Positions 34,093-44,680 are shown, counted from the stretch's first letter. The stretch is DNA of 64,000 bases from Ochotona curzoniae (GCF_017591425.1 NW_024466607.1:17678501-17742500), one strand, 5' to 3'. Notes: a model not told the origin generated them from the letters alone. Translations and numbers: made by a program.

Positions 34093-34378
34093 AGTGATGT
34101 TTGTTTATCTGCCAGGCAAAGAGAGAGACAGGGTTCTTTCACCTAATGGTTTACTCCCTAGTACCTACAATGGCCAGGCTGGGCCAGGTCACGGCCAGGG
34201 GCCTAGAACTCGGTTTGGAGCTCCCTCATGAATGGCAGTAACCCAGCCATTGGAGCCATCACTTGTGATCTCCCAAGGTGCACATAGCAGGAAGCTAGAC
34301 TCTCACATGGAGCTGGGACTCAAACCCAGGTACTCTAATGTGGATGTGGGGGGCGGTCCCTGGCATGCAAACCCTTAC
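34093..34378 (-). mobile_element. C-type SINE, older variant
   Basis: Antisense: TTTGTTTATCTGCCAGGC, ATGGTTTACTCCCTAGTACC, TGCACATAGCAGGAAGCTAGAC and CAAACCCAGGTACTCTAATG. Confidence 0.65.
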
Positions 34379-35355
34379 CCTTGATGGTATTCAATGTGTT
34401 CACAGGGTCATGCAACCACCATGGGCTATAACCTAAACACTTCTCTCAATTATTGTGCTGCGGGAGTTGCTGCTATATTCCAGGGACAAGCTCTTGATGA
34501 GGAATATTGCTTCCACACTAACTCTCCAAAAGTCTTCAGGACTCACAGGAGTTAGGGAGTTTGGACTATAAATGACGCCTCAACCACACCACACTGTCAA
34601 AAGTGTCCTCTGAGTCTGTGTTCCCCCACTCCACTCCGCCCAGTTCCATAGAGGGAGAGGGACAGGCACTGTCAATGCAGTGCAGAGAGAGCCTGCTCCT
34701 TTCCCACTGTTCACACCAGGGCATCTCTGCTGCTCTCCCTACAGCCCATGCCGGCTCCTGCCTTCCTTCCCTACCATCAGCCAGTCTGTTCCCAGCCCCA
34801 CATCTGCACGCTGTTGCCTTCAGTCTACTTCCTTGCCGAGGGCGTCCTCACCGCCTGGCCTGCTTCCTCCTCCTGTGCTTGTGCCCCCTGCTTGGCTCCC
34901 CCAATGCTGCTCATTTCCCCACCTGCTCCCTTGTTTGTTCTCTGTCTCCCAAAGTTGATGGCAACTCACTGGAGACAGGAGCTCTGGTTTTTAACTGTGC
35001 TCCAGTACTGGAATAGTGGAAGCACACAGAGAGTACTGCCTCTCTGCCTTTCAAATGAATAAAAAAGAAACTTGAAAAACGTAAACAGCATTTCAACTTG
35101 AGAATCACACTACAAGACGGGCAGTGAACTACTTACTGCCCACGTGTCTGGCTTGGTGTCATGTGCAGCATCTGTAACTAATGTGCAGCGATTGTAACTA
35201 ACATGGTATGTGATTCACCCATCTCATCGACAAGCATTGTAGGAAGCATTTACACAGCTTTCTACAGGGGCCAGATAAACAAACATTTTATGCTGTGGGT
35301 CACATGATCCCTGTTACATATTATTTCTTTTGTGGTACTCTGATTTTCAAGAATT

Positions 35356-35666
35356 CTTTTACACCAGCATCATGGCACAGTGGGCTAAGATGCCAACTAC
35401 AATACAATTCAGCGTCCTATATGGGCACCAATTCAAGTCCTTGTTTCTCCATCCACTCCCAACTCAGCTCCCTGCTAATGCACCTGGGAAAGCAGCAGAG
35501 GATGGTCCAAGTGCTTAGGCCCCTAGATTCATGTGGGAGATCTGGGAGAAGCTCCTGGATTCAATCTGGGCCACCCCTGGCGATTGGGGTAATTTGGGAA
35601 GTGAAGCAGTAGATGGAAGGTATATCTCTGTCTCTTCTTCTCTTTTTCTCTGTAACTCTGCCTTTT
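35356..35666 (+). mobile_element. C-type SINE, interrupted (5' part)
   Basis: Sense: CACCAGCATCATGGCACAGTGG to CTGTAACTCTGCCTTTT. The tail of this copy resumes at 35,976 after an antisense SINE. Confidence 0.85.
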
Positions 35667-35975
35667 TTTTTTTTTTTAGATTTAATTTTTTTTTTTAAAG
35701 TAAGACATACAGAGAGGAGGACAGACAGGAAGATCTTCACTCCACAGCAATGGCTGGATCTGTGTTGATCTAAAGCCAGGAGCTAGGATCTTCTTCTGGG
35801 TCTCCCACATGGGTGCAGGGTCCCATGGCCTTGGGCCGTATTCCACTGCTTTCCCAAGCCACAAGCAGGTAGCTGGATGGGAAGCAGGGCCACCAGGATC
35901 AGAACCAGAGTCAATATGGGATCCCAGTGTGTGCAAGGCAAGGACTTTAGCTGCTAAGCTACTGCGCTGTGCCCA
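35667..35975 (-). mobile_element. C-type SINE nested in another SINE
   Basis: An antisense full-length copy inserted into the tail of the sense copy at 35,356. A perfect 16-bp target duplication TGTAACTCTGCCTTTT lies at 35,651-35,666 and 35,976-35,991. Confidence 0.93.
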
Positions 35976-36022
35976 TGTAACTCTGCCTTTTATATGAATA
36001 AATAAAACTTCTAAAATAAAAA
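35976..36022 (+). mobile_element. C-type SINE, interrupted (3' tail)
   Basis: TGTAACTCTGCCTTTTATATG...AATAAATAAAAC is the displaced tail of the SINE at 35,356. Confidence 0.85.
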
Positions 36023-36045
36023 AGAATCCTTTAGGAATATAAGAC

Positions 36046-36365
36046 CTGGGGTAGGCATTTAACACAAAAGCTAATGACTGCTCGAGACATCCGGATCCCA
36101 TATCAAAGTGTCTGGGTTCCAGTCCCACTCTGTTTTCCACTCCAGTTCCCTGCTAATGCATCCCAGGAGCCAGCACTAATGGCCAAAATGCCTGGGCCCC
36201 ACCACCTGGGCGGGGTGGGGGCGGATGGACAGGCCTGGGGTTCCTGACTCCTGGCTTTGGCCTGGCCGAGCCACAGCAGCACAGGCATCTGCGGAGTAAA
36301 ACGCCAGAATGCAGATCGACTGATCAGCATTTCTCTTTTTCTGCTTTTCACATAAAAGAAAAATT
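36046..36365 (+). mobile_element. C-type SINE, diverged
   Basis: Sense: GACCTGGGGTAGGCATTTAAC, CAGTTCCCTGCTAATGCATCC and CTTTTCACATAAAAG. It ends about 70 bp before the SFMBT1 exon 14 donor side. Confidence 0.7.
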
Positions 36366-36436
36366 ATAAGGCTTATTTCCAATGTATAATGTAGAGTCTG
36401 TTGCTATAGTTCACACATCTGAGAACCATGACTTAC

Positions 36437-36612
36437 TGTATTTGGTCTTGGTGAGCACAGAGCAGTTTTCAGAACACTTATCCAGAACCATTCGTGGACC
36501 GAAGAGGTTAGGACAGCATTCCAATTTGATACATGTTTGTCGGCAGAACTCAGTCACGCGGTCTGCTGTTTTCACTATTTCCACAGTTGCACGATAACTT
36601 TTTCCTTTATAT
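36437..36612 (-). CDS. SFMBT1: SFMBT1 window exon 14: SLED domain, part 3
   Basis: The acceptor is ...CCATGGCAG and the donor TACA/GTAAGT. The exon encodes YKGKSYRATVEIVKTADRVT, EFCRQTCIKLECCPNLFGPR and MVLDKCSENCSVLTKTKY (about residues 578-635). It finishes the SLED domain; the ECCPNLFGP and KCSENCSVLTKTKY segments are hallmark motifs. The next exon supplies the rest of a split Thr codon. Confidence 0.97.
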
Positions 36613-37199
36613 CTGCCATGGAAGACATTAGATGACAAATTTACCAGGCAAGCGATCACCCAGAGAGAAGCCAAACATTAATATATTTGAAAAACATCTC
36701 TGCTTGATAGAATACTCTATGTCCTTCTATAGTTTCAGAACTTAGAAGTTCTACATTTTACACTTAAATTAGATCTAGTAGGTGATGACAGTGAACAGTT
36801 GGGTCACTTTAAAAGAAAAACAGAGCATAAGTTATCAAACTAATGCTCCCGCTGCCTGTTCGTAGGTTAACATTTTCAAAGAGTGATTTTACTGTTACCC
36901 AAAGAATGTCACCTCCATCAGGTGTGCCCTTAGCTGGGGCAGGAATCCTACAACTGCCACCGCCATAACAAGGGCGAAACTTTTCAATTTCCACAGTAAT
37001 TTGAAAAAGTAATCATAGTTCTCTTGAATCTAATAACAGGAGAAGATGTATGCTTCTCTCTGTCCCAGTTTCGTTTTTTTTTTTTGGGGGGGGGTGTACT
37101 TTACGTCCATCAATCCAGAGCAGAATGAAAATTGAAAATAAAAACCAACCAGCCCCTTCAGCATCACTCCCTGAAACCTGGGACTCCAAAGGCACTCAC

Positions 37200-37309
37200 T
37201 TGGCCTTCAGGACTTCCCCACAGCCGTGCCACACAGAGTCTTTGTCTAGCTGGAGCTCCCGCAGGACGCGGCTGGGCTTGTAGGCTGCGTTGATGAGTAA
37301 GGTGAGCAC
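37200..37309 (-). CDS. SFMBT1: SFMBT1 window exon 13: SLED domain, part 2
   Basis: This exon lies between acceptor ...CGACCTCAG and donor CCAA/GTGAGT. It encodes [20 protein letters not shown] and [16 protein letters not shown] (about residues 541-576), with two bases left for Lys. The helix [18 protein letters not shown] is characteristic of SLED domains of Scm, SFMBT and SCMH1. Confidence 0.97.
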
Positions 37310-37861
37310 CTGAGGTCGGTTCCAAAGCCAAAAGAGAGGTTGGGGAGGAGAGAAGAGACATTAGACCCCTGCATTGCCACCAGCCTCAGAGGTCGCTGCT
37401 GATCCTGTTAACTGGCAAGCATTTACCAAAGCAGTAATGCCGCAGGGCTCATGACTGTCCACACTTGCACTTAAATAGAGTGACAAAATCCTACATGTTC
37501 AGAATGGAAAAGTCAGACAAAAGTTGGCACCATAAACCCAAATTACTCGAGCATACACTTCTGGAAGCTTCCACAGTCAATACATGCCCTTGGTAGAGAG
37601 CAGACCTTTGTGGGGTTGGCACTATGCCCTCAGAAGCACCACTTTGCCAGAGCCTACCTTGTCAGGCTGAGGGTCAGAAGGTTCAGTATGGCACATTGGC
37701 TGGGGCCCCCAGTTTCATCATGTTCCCCAGACCAGTGACACACAGCCTGTCAGCTGTGGCCCCTGCTCACCGGCACGCTCCATTATTCCCTTGAGGAGGA
37801 TCTCCTACGGAAGACCTATCTGCCCAGACAGAGAAGTGGTGGTGACAAGAGGTGCTGCCAG

Positions 37862-38110
37862 AACCCTGAGTGTGCACCGTACCGGGATCCTGAGTTGATA
37901 CCACGTGGTCTTTCCCCATCCCCAGGTACTGGGGTGGTTGGGAACCTGGGTATGTCTCATTCCCTTACTTTGTCCCTTCCCCCAGAAACAGGAAGAAAAA
38001 ATTTAAAAAATGGAAACAACAATCACACTCACTTTTCCCTAACCCTTAATCCTTCACACCCTGATCAACTATGTATACATCATCAAAAATAAAATTAAAA
38101 TTAAAAAAAA
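37862..38110 (+). mobile_element. 5'-truncated L1 3' end (candidate) with target-site duplication
   Basis: A 250-bp retroposed piece ends in an A-rich tail. A 15-bp duplication flanks it: AAGAGGTGCTGCCAG (37,847-37,861) and AAGAGGTACTGCCAG (38,111-38,125), one mismatch. Its 3' half (CCAGAAACAGG...CACTTTTCCCTAACCCTTAA...TGATCAACTATGTA) aligns with 44,560-44,680. The shared, non-coding, tailed end suggests a lagomorph L1 3' UTR. Confidence 0.65.
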
Positions 38111-38827
38111 AAGAGGTACTGCCAGGGCACCTGTCCCCTAGGGGGCAGAAGTCCCCAGGGGCTATGCCTGGCTCTCGGCACCAGCCCACTGGCAGTGTTA
38201 CTCTGCCGGTTTCAGTTCCTTTTAGTCACACAGTGTGCACTCAGTGGCAGATTTCAGGGATGAACAACATCTAGGCGCTAAGTCACAAGTCACCTGAGTA
38301 TGGAGACAGCTCAGTCCTGCACCTCCCACCCAGGATGGGACTCTTGTCTAGGTCCAGCCCACCCACCACAGCATACACACACCTGCCCGTCAGTCACCTG
38401 CAGCCATCTGTTTGCAGAGGGACAGCAGAGGCGACTCACAAAACTTGTTCTCTCACGATCCTTACAGGAGCCCCGTGCTATGTCACAGCGCTGGTCACCT
38501 GGCTTCATCACACAGCCTCTCAGGAAGGTGTGTGGGCAGGTCAGTGAGAGGCCCCAGCCTCAGAACCTTCCTTGCAGTCTGTTGGTCTACTAGTTGCATT
38601 AATCTCTTACCGTGTCTAATTCACAAACCACACTTTTGACAGGTCTGTACACACAGGCACACAGCAGGCACCATGGACTGCATCCCAAGAGTAAGAGGGC
38701 ACTGGCTCACTGAGCAGGGTTCACAGTTTCAGACAATTCCTGGAGTAAGCATAGCCATAGCCCCGGTGAGCCTGGGCAACTGCCTGAAGTTTCCCAGCTT
38801 GTGCTGTGCTGCGGGCCAGAACCTTAC

Positions 38828-38967
38828 CTCTCTGAGGACCAGCACACAGTTTCCAGGCCCCACACACTGAGGCAGCTCAGCAATCCTGCCTTTGTTCAGG
38901 TATGGCCCTGAGAAGCAGCGATGGTTGAAGTAGATCTTTGGACAGCAGTATTTTCCATTAATCATAA
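38828..38967 (-). CDS. SFMBT1: SFMBT1 window exon 12: SLED domain, part 1
   Basis: The acceptor is ...CTTCGCAG and the donor AGAGAG/GTAAGG. After two bases of Val it encodes [40 protein letters not shown] and VLVLRE (about residues 495-540). This is the start of the Scm-like embedded (SLED, formerly DUF3588) domain, with its cluster of Cys residues and the invariant [16 protein letters not shown]. It appears unchanged from human as I recall it. Confidence 0.97.
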
Positions 38968-39284
38968 CTGCGAAGGAAGGAGAAACAAATAACACTGACT
39001 CCTCCAGCCACATATGCAAAGCTGAAGTGCCAGGAGGGAAACACCGCACACGCCCACCAGCAGACCTGTGCACACAGAAGCGCAACGCACTCACTGCCTG
39101 AGAATGAATTGAAATACCTTATACTCAGGCAGTGCCCACGCACCTTGCACTGTCTTACAATGCTATGGCTCAGCCAACATCAAAGACACCCCGAATCCCA
39201 TGCCACTGGCTCCTGTGAGTGCCACGACTGTCGCAAGGCTCTGTGCACCAGATGTCAGGAAGTGCGGGATCTACTTTGTGGACC

Positions 39285-39490
39285 ATGCTAATGGCCTGGG
39301 AAAGCAGCAGCATATAATCCAATTGCTTGGGCTCTTGTGTCCATATGGCGGACCCAGAAGCAGCTTTTGGCTCCTGGCTTCAGCCTGATTCAGTGGTAGC
39401 CACAGAAGCCATCTGGGGAGTGGGCCAGAGGATGGCAGATTTCTCCTTCTCCTTTTAATTTTGTCTTTTAAAATAAATCTTTAAAAAAAA
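39285..39490 (+). mobile_element. C-type SINE 3' two-thirds
   Basis: Begins near GCTAATGGCCTGGGAAAGCAGC and ends TTTTAAAATAAATCTTTAAAA; the tRNA-like head is missing or unrecognisable. Confidence 0.75.
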
Positions 39491-39587
39491 TAACAATATT
39501 CAACATTCTATCCAGAACATTTCTTAGGACTGATGCTGATGACTACCCAGGAATCTAATTTGTCTCCTTAAGAGTACTGATCAAAGA

Positions 39588-39905
39588 ACTAAGCACAGTG
39601 GCCTAGCGGTTAAGTCCTTGCCTTGTATGTGCCAGGATCCCATGTGGGAGCCAGCTTGTGTCCCAGCTGCTCAGCTTCCCATCCAGTTCCCTGCTTGTGG
39701 CCTGGGAAAGCAGTCAAGGACGACCCAAAACCTTGGGACCCTGCACCCGTGTGGGAGACCTGGAAGAAGCTCCTGGCTCCTGATCAACCCAGCTCCAGTC
39801 AAATTGTGGCCATTTGGGGAGTGAATCAATGTACAGAAGATCTTCCTCTGTCTCTCCTTCTCTCTATATATCTTCCTTTTCAATAAATTAAATAAACCTT
39901 TACAA
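39588..39905 (+). mobile_element. C-type SINE
   Basis: Sense full-length copy: AAGCACAGTGGCCTAGCGG, CAGTCAAGGACGACCC and TTTTCAATAAATTAAATAAACC. Confidence 0.88.
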
Positions 39906-40263
39906 AAAAATTATAGTGGCCAAAGGCCACTAAAGCTGAAATGTTGGCAGCTTCTCATGCTGCAGGATCTCTCCCATCACCGGTATTTCTCAGCAGCTGG
40001 AATATGCTGTAACCACATCTTTAAGTTCCTTCTGTTTTGTGTATATCTAAGCCCAGAAACTTCTCTCCAGCCAGGCTCATGCATGAATATTGTACTTTTA
40101 CCTAATGTGCTTTTTTAAAAAAATTACATTCCCTCATAGTAGCTGCCCTTTCAGCTACTGAATATAGGAAACTTCAAGTACAGTAGGGAATTTTTATTGT
40201 GATACAAAGCAGAGAAGTTCTACTGGCACATCCTGCCTTTCAACCCGACATTAACAAAAGGAG

Positions 40264-40468
40264 ATGGGGATGGTGTTCTGCTGCAGTGGATTAAGCCACC
40301 ATTTGCCTGAATTCCATCAGAGTGCTCGGTTGGAGTCTGGCTACTCTGCTTGTACCCAGTTTCCTGCTGATGCTCACTTGGGAGCCAACAAGCGATAGCT
40401 CAAGCACTTGGGTTTCTGCCACCCACATGGGAAACCATGGAACTCCTTCCTCCTGGCTTCCACCTGGC
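40264..40468 (+). mobile_element. C-type SINE, 3'-truncated
   Basis: Sense: TGCTGCAGTGGATTAAGCC to CTCCTGGCTTCCACCTGGC; it stops where the next SINE begins. Confidence 0.7.
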
Positions 40469-40469
40469 T

Positions 40470-40770
40470 AAGTGCTGGGGTTAAGTTGCTGCCTACAGTG
40501 CTAGTGTCCCATAACAGGTACCGGATCAAGACCCAGATGCTCCACTTCCAGCTCCCTCCTAATGCATCTGGAAAATCAGCAGAGAACAGCCCAACTGCTT
40601 AGGGCCCTGCACCCACATGGGATATCTGGAAGGAAGCTCTTGGCTCCTACCTTCACTCTGGCCCAGTCTCAACCATTGTGACCATATGGGAAGTGAACCA
40701 GGGGATGGAATCTCTCTCTCTCGTCATCTCTAACTATACCTTTCAAATACACAAATCTTTAAAAAAAAAT
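40470..40770 (+). mobile_element. C-type SINE
   Basis: Sense: GTGCTGGGGTTAAGTTGCTGCC, CAGCTCCCTCCTAATGCATCTGG and CTTTCAAATACACAAATC with an A tail. It directly continues the preceding fragment. Confidence 0.75.
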
Positions 40771-41611
40771 ACAAAGGCGACATCTGCAGTGTTCACCGCT
40801 GAGGCATTCAGAGGTACAGACCACCTCCTCTAATGCGGAATGTGTTCTCAGCACGGTGGTCAGCATGAAGACACCTACTTTGCCAGCCAAGATCCCCTCT
40901 TCAGGATAAGGGCTCTCAACCTGTGCTACTGGGAGCACTGGCAGCTTGCAGTTCTCCACTGTAGCCTGCTCCAGAACTGTTCTGAACCAGGGACAGCCCT
41001 CAGGGAAGACAGCCTCCTGACTCAAGGTCTTTCCCAACTATGTGAGGTGGGGCTGCAGGAGGTGAAGGCAGAAGCTGCTCGAGTCAGGCCCTTTTGCACA
41101 GCTCCATCAACTCCACGGCTCTCGCAGAATGTGGAGACATCCATGCTGCAGCTGATGTACTAGGGTTCAGTTTCTCTCTCTGCTCATTGCTGTCTACTTC
41201 TCCCAGGAGGAGCGCCTCAATGTACACATGCAGATGTCCGAGCTCAGATGTCCCCGGGAACCTGACCTACGACAAAATCCAAACCAAAAGCTCTTCACCG
41301 AGGTCAGGCACAAGGTGCTACCTCGTAAATGTTTTCTTCTCTGCAGGTACTGGAGTGACCAGCCAGGTGTCCCTTACATGTAAATGACACAGGAAAGGCG
41401 GTGGGTGCAAGAGCATAGCACAGGACTGTGCACTTCAGGAAGCTGCCTGTCCTTCCACTCAGAGATCACGCTTCTCGGAGCCTTGATGTCCAGACATTTA
41501 CCAAATCCCCTGTGAGTGCCCCGCTGTGCTGGAACGCACATAGCTGCCCGGGGAGCTGAGGGATCCAGGGCCCTCCCCCTCCGTGGGGCCGCCCACGCCC
41601 AATGCCCATAC

Positions 41612-41676
41612 CCGAGTCTGCAGAGTTCAGCTCCTGGCTCTTCAGGCCTTCATGGACAGCCCGCGAGGATGGCACT
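41612..41676 (-). CDS. SFMBT1: SFMBT1 window exon 11: linker before SLED
   Basis: This 65-bp exon has acceptor ...TTTTGTCACAG and donor TCGG/GTATGG. One base completes Gln, then VPSSRAVHEGLKSQELNSAD S is encoded (about residues 473-493), and one base starts Val. This is the flexible, poorly conserved linker between the MBT block and the SLED domain. A second AG lies two bases inside the exon, but using it would break the frame. Confidence 0.94.
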
Positions 41677-42109
41677 CTGTGACAAAACAGAGGACAGTTG
41701 AAAGAAGCCCCATTCCCAAACAGTCAGGTGTGAGTTCATCTCCTTTAGATTTAGGCAGAAAGCACATGTGACAGGTTGCAAAATCTGTTGATGGAAGAAG
41801 ATATTTCCTCCATCACACTCTTTTTCCATTTCTATTAGTTTCAAAACTAAAGACAAATTATCAAAAAATCCAGGGGCTTATTTTGCCTTTATCAATAGCT
41901 AGAAAATGCTAAATAATTCCTCTTCTCAGAGTGCTTCCTAAGCTTTGGGTCTGTCCAAGTTGAGGGAAAATCCAAAGTCAGTTTTTTCACTGTTTGGTAT
42001 CTACTGGGAATGAGACTCTATGGCCCTTCTCTCTGCTTGTCAGTTTTATTGCCTACACAGCTACAATACCTATATATTGTATATACCTATCACTCATGTA
42101 CTAGGCGGT

Positions 42110-42203
42110 CAAAGAACTTGCTGCAGGCTGACCGGTGATTCTCCACCTCATTCACGTGGTGAAGCCCTGACCCTCAACTGAACTGTATCTGGAGACAGTT
42201 TTG
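42110..42203 (+). mobile_element. LTR remnant (MaLR-like), part 1
   Basis: GGTGAAGCCCTGACCCTCAAC and CTGTATCTGGAGACAG resemble the start of an ancient non-coding mammalian LTR as I remember it. Further pieces follow at 42,579 and 43,609. No viral genes are present. Confidence 0.5.
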
Positions 42204-42216
42204 AAAAAGCAAGGTT

Positions 42217-42570
42217 GGGCCTGGCGTGGTAGCGCAAGTGGTTAAGGTCCTCGCCTTTGCACGCCTGGGATCCCATACGGGCACCGGTTCTATCCCAGCG
42301 GCCCGCTTCCAATCCAGCTCCCTGCCCGTGACCCGGGAAAGCAGTCGAGGACGGCCCAAGGCTTTGGGACCCTGCACCCGCGTGGGAGACCCGGAAGAGG
42401 CTCCTGGCTTCGGATCGGCATAGTATTGGCCGTTGCGCTCACTTGGGGAGTGAATCATCGGACGGAAGATCTTCCTCTCTGTCTCTCCTCTCTGTATATC
42501 TGCCTTTCCAATAAAATATAATAAAAATAAATCTTTAAAATAAATAAATTAATTAATTAAAAAAAAAAAA
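42217..42570 (+). mobile_element. Young full-length C-type SINE with target-site duplication
   Basis: The second least diverged copy: GGGCCTGGCGTGGTAGCGCAAGTGG, a long A/AATAA tail, and a perfect 13-bp duplication AAAAAGCAAGGTT at 42,204-42,216 and 42,566-42,578. It splits the LTR remnant. Confidence 0.95.
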
Positions 42571-42578
42571 GCAAGGTT

Positions 42579-42648
42579 AACTGAGGTTGTGTGGGTAGAG
42601 CCATGATCTGAAAGGACCTGTGCAAGTCCTAGGAGATACTTAGGACGC
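42579..42648 (+). mobile_element. LTR remnant (MaLR-like), part 2
   Basis: AACTGAGGTTGTGTGGGTAGAGCC continues part 1 across the SINE, in the order expected for the LTR interior. Confidence 0.45.
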
Positions 42649-42649
42649 T

Positions 42650-42893
42650 TGCAGCTCCTGTCAGAGTGTCTGGATCTGAAATCTGCCTCTGCTTCCTACT
42701 CACAGCACCCTGCCAGGCAGATCACAGCTCAAGTGCCTGGGTGGCTGCTACCTACGTAGGAGATCAGGTGGAGCTTCTGGCTCCTCGCTTTGGCCTGGCT
42801 CAGCTCTGGCTACAGACAGCATATAGGGGGAGTGAACAAGTGGACAGAAGATCTCACACTCTCCCTCTGTCACACCTCTGCAATAAAAAAAAT
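42650..42893 (+). mobile_element. C-type SINE, 5'-damaged
   Basis: Sense: CAGAGTGTCTGGATCTGAAATC, GGTGGCTGCTACCTACGTAGG and GGCTCAGCTCTGGC, ending in an A-rich tail that seeds the following GAAA tract. Confidence 0.65.
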
Positions 42894-42902
42894 TAGTGTT
42901 GA

Positions 42903-42931
42903 CAGAAAGAAAGAAAGAAAGAGAGAAAGAG

Positions 42932-42990
<59 letters not shown>

Positions 42991-43013
42991 AAAGAGAAGA
43001 GAAAAGGAGAATT
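42903..43013. repeat. (GAAA)n tetranucleotide repeat
   Basis: About 110 bp of GAAA units with GAGA interruptions at both ends: a pure purine strand. It has grown at the A-rich tail of a SINE. Confidence 0.95.
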
Positions 43014-43275
43014 TTGAGAGGCAGAGTAGGAGAGCGCATGAGCTCCCATCCCCTATTTACTCCCAAATACTTGCAACAGCAGGGGCTAGGCTTAGAACTA
43101 TCCAGAATGCAGGAACTCAAACCAGGTTTCCCCACATGGGTGTCTGCAAACAAGTCCAGCACTGCCACCACCAGGGTCTGAATTCGCAGGAAGCTGGGCT
43201 CAGGAGCGGAGCATGGACGCCAACCAGGCCCCCTGATGATGGACACAGGATCTTAACTAGCATCTTAACCGGTAA
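43014..43275 (-). mobile_element. C-type SINE, older variant
   Basis: Antisense: TTTTGAGAGGCAGAGTAGG, TCCCCACATGGGTGTCTGC and GGAAGCTGGGCTCAGGAGCGGAGC. Confidence 0.65.
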
Positions 43276-43283
43276 AAACCTGG

Positions 43284-43606
43284 CCCTGGGCCGGGCGTGA
43301 TAGCATAGTCGTTAAAGTCCTCACCGTGAATGTGCCAGGATCCCATATGGGTGCTGGTTCTAATCCTGGTGGCCCCATTTCCCATCCAGCTCCCTGCTTG
43401 TCGCCTGGGAAAGCAGTGAAACCCTGGGCCCATATGGGAGACCCAGAGGAAGCTCTTGGCTCCTGACTTCAAATTAGCTCAGCTACAGCTGCTACAGTCA
43501 CTTGGGGAGCGAACCATTGGATGGAAGATCTTCCTCTCTGTCTCTCCTCCTCTCTGTACATCTGCCTTTCCAATAAAAAAATAAATAAATCTTAAAAAAA
43601 AAAAAA
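43284..43606 (+). mobile_element. C-type SINE
   Basis: Sense: GGGCCGGGCGTGATAGCATAG to CTTTCCAATAAAAAAATAAATAAATC and an A tail. An imperfect repeat AAAACCTGGCCC / AAAAACTGGCCC flanks it. Confidence 0.88.
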
Positions 43607-43608
43607 AC

Positions 43609-43800
43609 TGGCCCCAATCGAGATTTTACCATGTGAAGACCCAGTCAGATTGCCATCTATGATCCACAAAGAGAACTGGACCAACCAGCTCCTGGATCTC
43701 AGACTTGCAGCTCAAGAATGTGAGAGAATAAACTCCGGTGGCTTGCATTGCTCGGTGTATGCTATTTTCAGGATGGCTGTCCAAGCACAGTAATTTAACA
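43609..43800 (+). mobile_element. LTR remnant (MaLR-like), part 3
   Basis: CATGTGAAGACCCAGTCAG, TGGATCTCAGACTTGCAGC and AAGAATGTGAGAGAATAAAC match the familiar 3' portion of this ancient LTR class, with AATAAA as its former poly(A) signal. Confidence 0.55.
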
Positions 43801-44274
43801 CTCAAATCTAGCATGTAAAAACACACAGAAACCTCTGGATTTGTATATGTGCTGCCAAAGTGAGCACAGAAGCCTCTGGATTTGTAAATTCTGCAGGCAC
43901 CACTAATGAACTGCTTCTCAAAAGCTGGTGTGATGTGTGGTGAACGGGTGTCTTGGTGGGCAAGCAACAGCTCAGCGTCTTGCCCTTTAGAATCCAGTCT
44001 TCTATCTCATCTTTTCTGTTACAGAAACAGATCTGATGATTTACCATTTTTGTCTTTCTGTAGCAAAAAAAATCATCAGTGGGACTCACTTTCTTTCTTT
44101 CATCCTAATGCCTTCATGCTCTAAACACCAAAGACAATTCAGTTTTGGGGAACCCCTCCAGATGCACTCAACCTCCCTATACAATGCACTCTAGAAGGTG
44201 TACATAGACATAGATACACTGTAACAAGAAGTATAGACGTGACCAAAAGCTGAATTAAAAGATCAGACCTTCAT

Positions 44275-44680
44275 TGAACTGCCAGACTCAGAACCCTAAC
44301 CATGAAAAGACAGAGGACAGAACAAGTCAGTCAACTACCCCAGTCATATGTTGGCAGTGAAAAACTGGGCAAACGGAGACTCTAAGATGGACTATGTCAA
44401 TCAGAGGATTCTTCAATGACCTCATCGTGCTTGGAATGGTGAGATTGGCAGCAATTCATAACTGCTGAACTATCAAAACCACTTGAGAAAGACCCTCGGA
44501 GCATGCCCCACGTCGGGGCCTGGGATGAATGGGAGACTGGGTGGGGCTTCTCCCTTTACCTCTCCCTCTACCCCAGATACAGGGGGGAAAAAAGGTGGAA
44601 ATAATAGTCTTACCCACTTTCCTGTAGCCCTTGAACTTTTGTGCCCTAATTAACTGTGTAAAGACTGTCCCCCCCCCAAA
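44275..44680 (+). mobile_element. 5'-truncated L1 3' end (candidate) with target-site duplication
   Basis: A 405-bp piece ends in a C-run and A tail. It is flanked by AGATCAGACCTTCAT (44,260-44,274) and AGTTCAGACCTTCAT (44,683-44,697), one mismatch. Its last 150 bases align with 37,905-38,110. Confidence 0.65.

Larger units (their letters stand above)
31870..36436 (-). other. SFMBT1: SFMBT1 intron between window exons 14 and 15
   Basis: At 4,567 bases this is the longest intron within the window's part of SFMBT1. It is packed with SINEs between 32,360 and 36,365, with an antisense L1 fragment (33,690-34,010). I recognise nothing in 31,870-32,355 or 34,380-35,350. Confidence 0.85.
38968..41611 (-). 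other. SFMBT1: SFMBT1 intron between window exons 11 and 12
   Basis: This 2,644-base intron holds SINE copies at 39,285-39,490, 39,588-39,905, 40,264-40,468 and 40,470-40,770. The stretches 39,910-40,260 and 40,775-41,611 contain nothing I recognise. Confidence 0.85.

Noticed and set aside
42790..43300. Open frames of repeated KKERKKER / FLSFFLSF
   Set aside because: They are translations of the (GAAA)n microsatellite.
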